This document shows, piece by piece, positions 5,698 through 5,829 of a stretch of 5,829 nt of DNA. Position numbers and translations under genes: made by a program. The notes beneath the pieces were generated by a model that worked only from the letters and a program-made list of their open reading frames with translations, made no database searches and had not been told where the DNA came from. Within the stretch, counting starts at the first letter, position 1. Each line of letters begins with the position of its first letter. Source of the DNA: Clostridiaceae bacterium. GTDB taxonomy: Bacteria > Bacillota > Clostridia > Oscillospirales > Acutalibacteraceae. The DNA lies in contig JAEDLK010000052.1 in assembly GCA_016295355.1 (NCBI GenBank), forward strand, positions 1-5,829, in the 5' to 3' direction.

Positions 5698-5829
5698 TAG
5701 TCCGACAAGAATGTTTCGGCTGTCTTCACTGCGAATGGCAATCACAGCGCCCCTAATCAAATAAGCACTTGGGTCGCCGGCAGGGCTTCGACCGATACAT
5801 TCCACTTCGGTGTTTTCAATCAATCCGAT
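5695..5829 (-). CDS. feoA: Ferrous iron transport protein A, C-terminal part (5' end outside window)
   Basis: The last 44 codons of a minus-strand gene enter from the right edge and end at TAA 5697-5695. The residues include IGLIENTEVECIGRSPAGDP, then AYLIRGAVIAIR, and finish NILVGL. This is the FeoA SH3-like beta-barrel pattern (GL-x-G/N-T with a P-x-GDP-x-AY-x-IRG-x-VIA-R core). FeoA is a small cytosolic protein of about 75 residues that supports FeoB-dependent Fe(II) uptake. Roughly half of it is visible here. Its position directly upstream of feoB, with the stop in the feoB ribosome binding site, confirms the assignment. Confidence 0.92.
   Translation of the reverse strand: MGLIENTEVECIGRSPAGDPSAYLIRGAVIAIRSEDSRNILVGL

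Overview
The window looks like a low-to-mid GC Gram-positive, probably a clostridial (Bacillota) chromosome. Supporting signs are strong AGGAGG-type ribosome binding sites, a clostridial-style FeoB N-terminus (MGLTN...GKGA), consensus TTGACA/TATAAT promoters and a Siphovirus-type tail gene. The species cannot be named from the sequence.

Left region (1 to about 990, + strand): prophage-like DNA. It holds the C-terminal 247 residues of a tail tape measure protein. Immediately after its stop comes a perfect-consensus promoter driving a small single-pass membrane protein. That gene meets the next block around 987-1018, where it and a minus-strand gene of the neighbouring block both appear to be cut off. 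This is a rearrangement scar, an element edge or an assembly join.

Middle region (about 990 to 3433): a partly decayed catabolic-type cluster. On the minus strand, an intact SDR oxidoreductase is followed 2 nt later by the first 56 codons of a type I 3-dehydroquinate dehydratase-like gene, cut at the junction. Divergent from it is an intact AraC-family regulator. Right after the regulator's stop lies a wrecked FAD-dependent oxidoreductase that lacks its N-terminus and its middle and has at least three reading-frame breaks. The SDR and araC promoters are packed back to back in a 162-bp gap. Only the SDR and the regulator look functional, so the pathway they once served is probably broken here.

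Right region (3473 to 5829): a hairpin terminator separates the pseudogene from a convergent feoAB ferrous iron uptake operon on the minus strand. feoB is complete (717 aa). feoA runs off the right edge, and its stop codon overlaps the feoB ribosome binding site, which suggests translational coupling.

I see no CRISPR array, tRNA, rRNA, insertion sequence or clearly new multi-gene system. The most informative features are the junction that truncates two genes at once and the layered decay of the FAD oxidoreductase.
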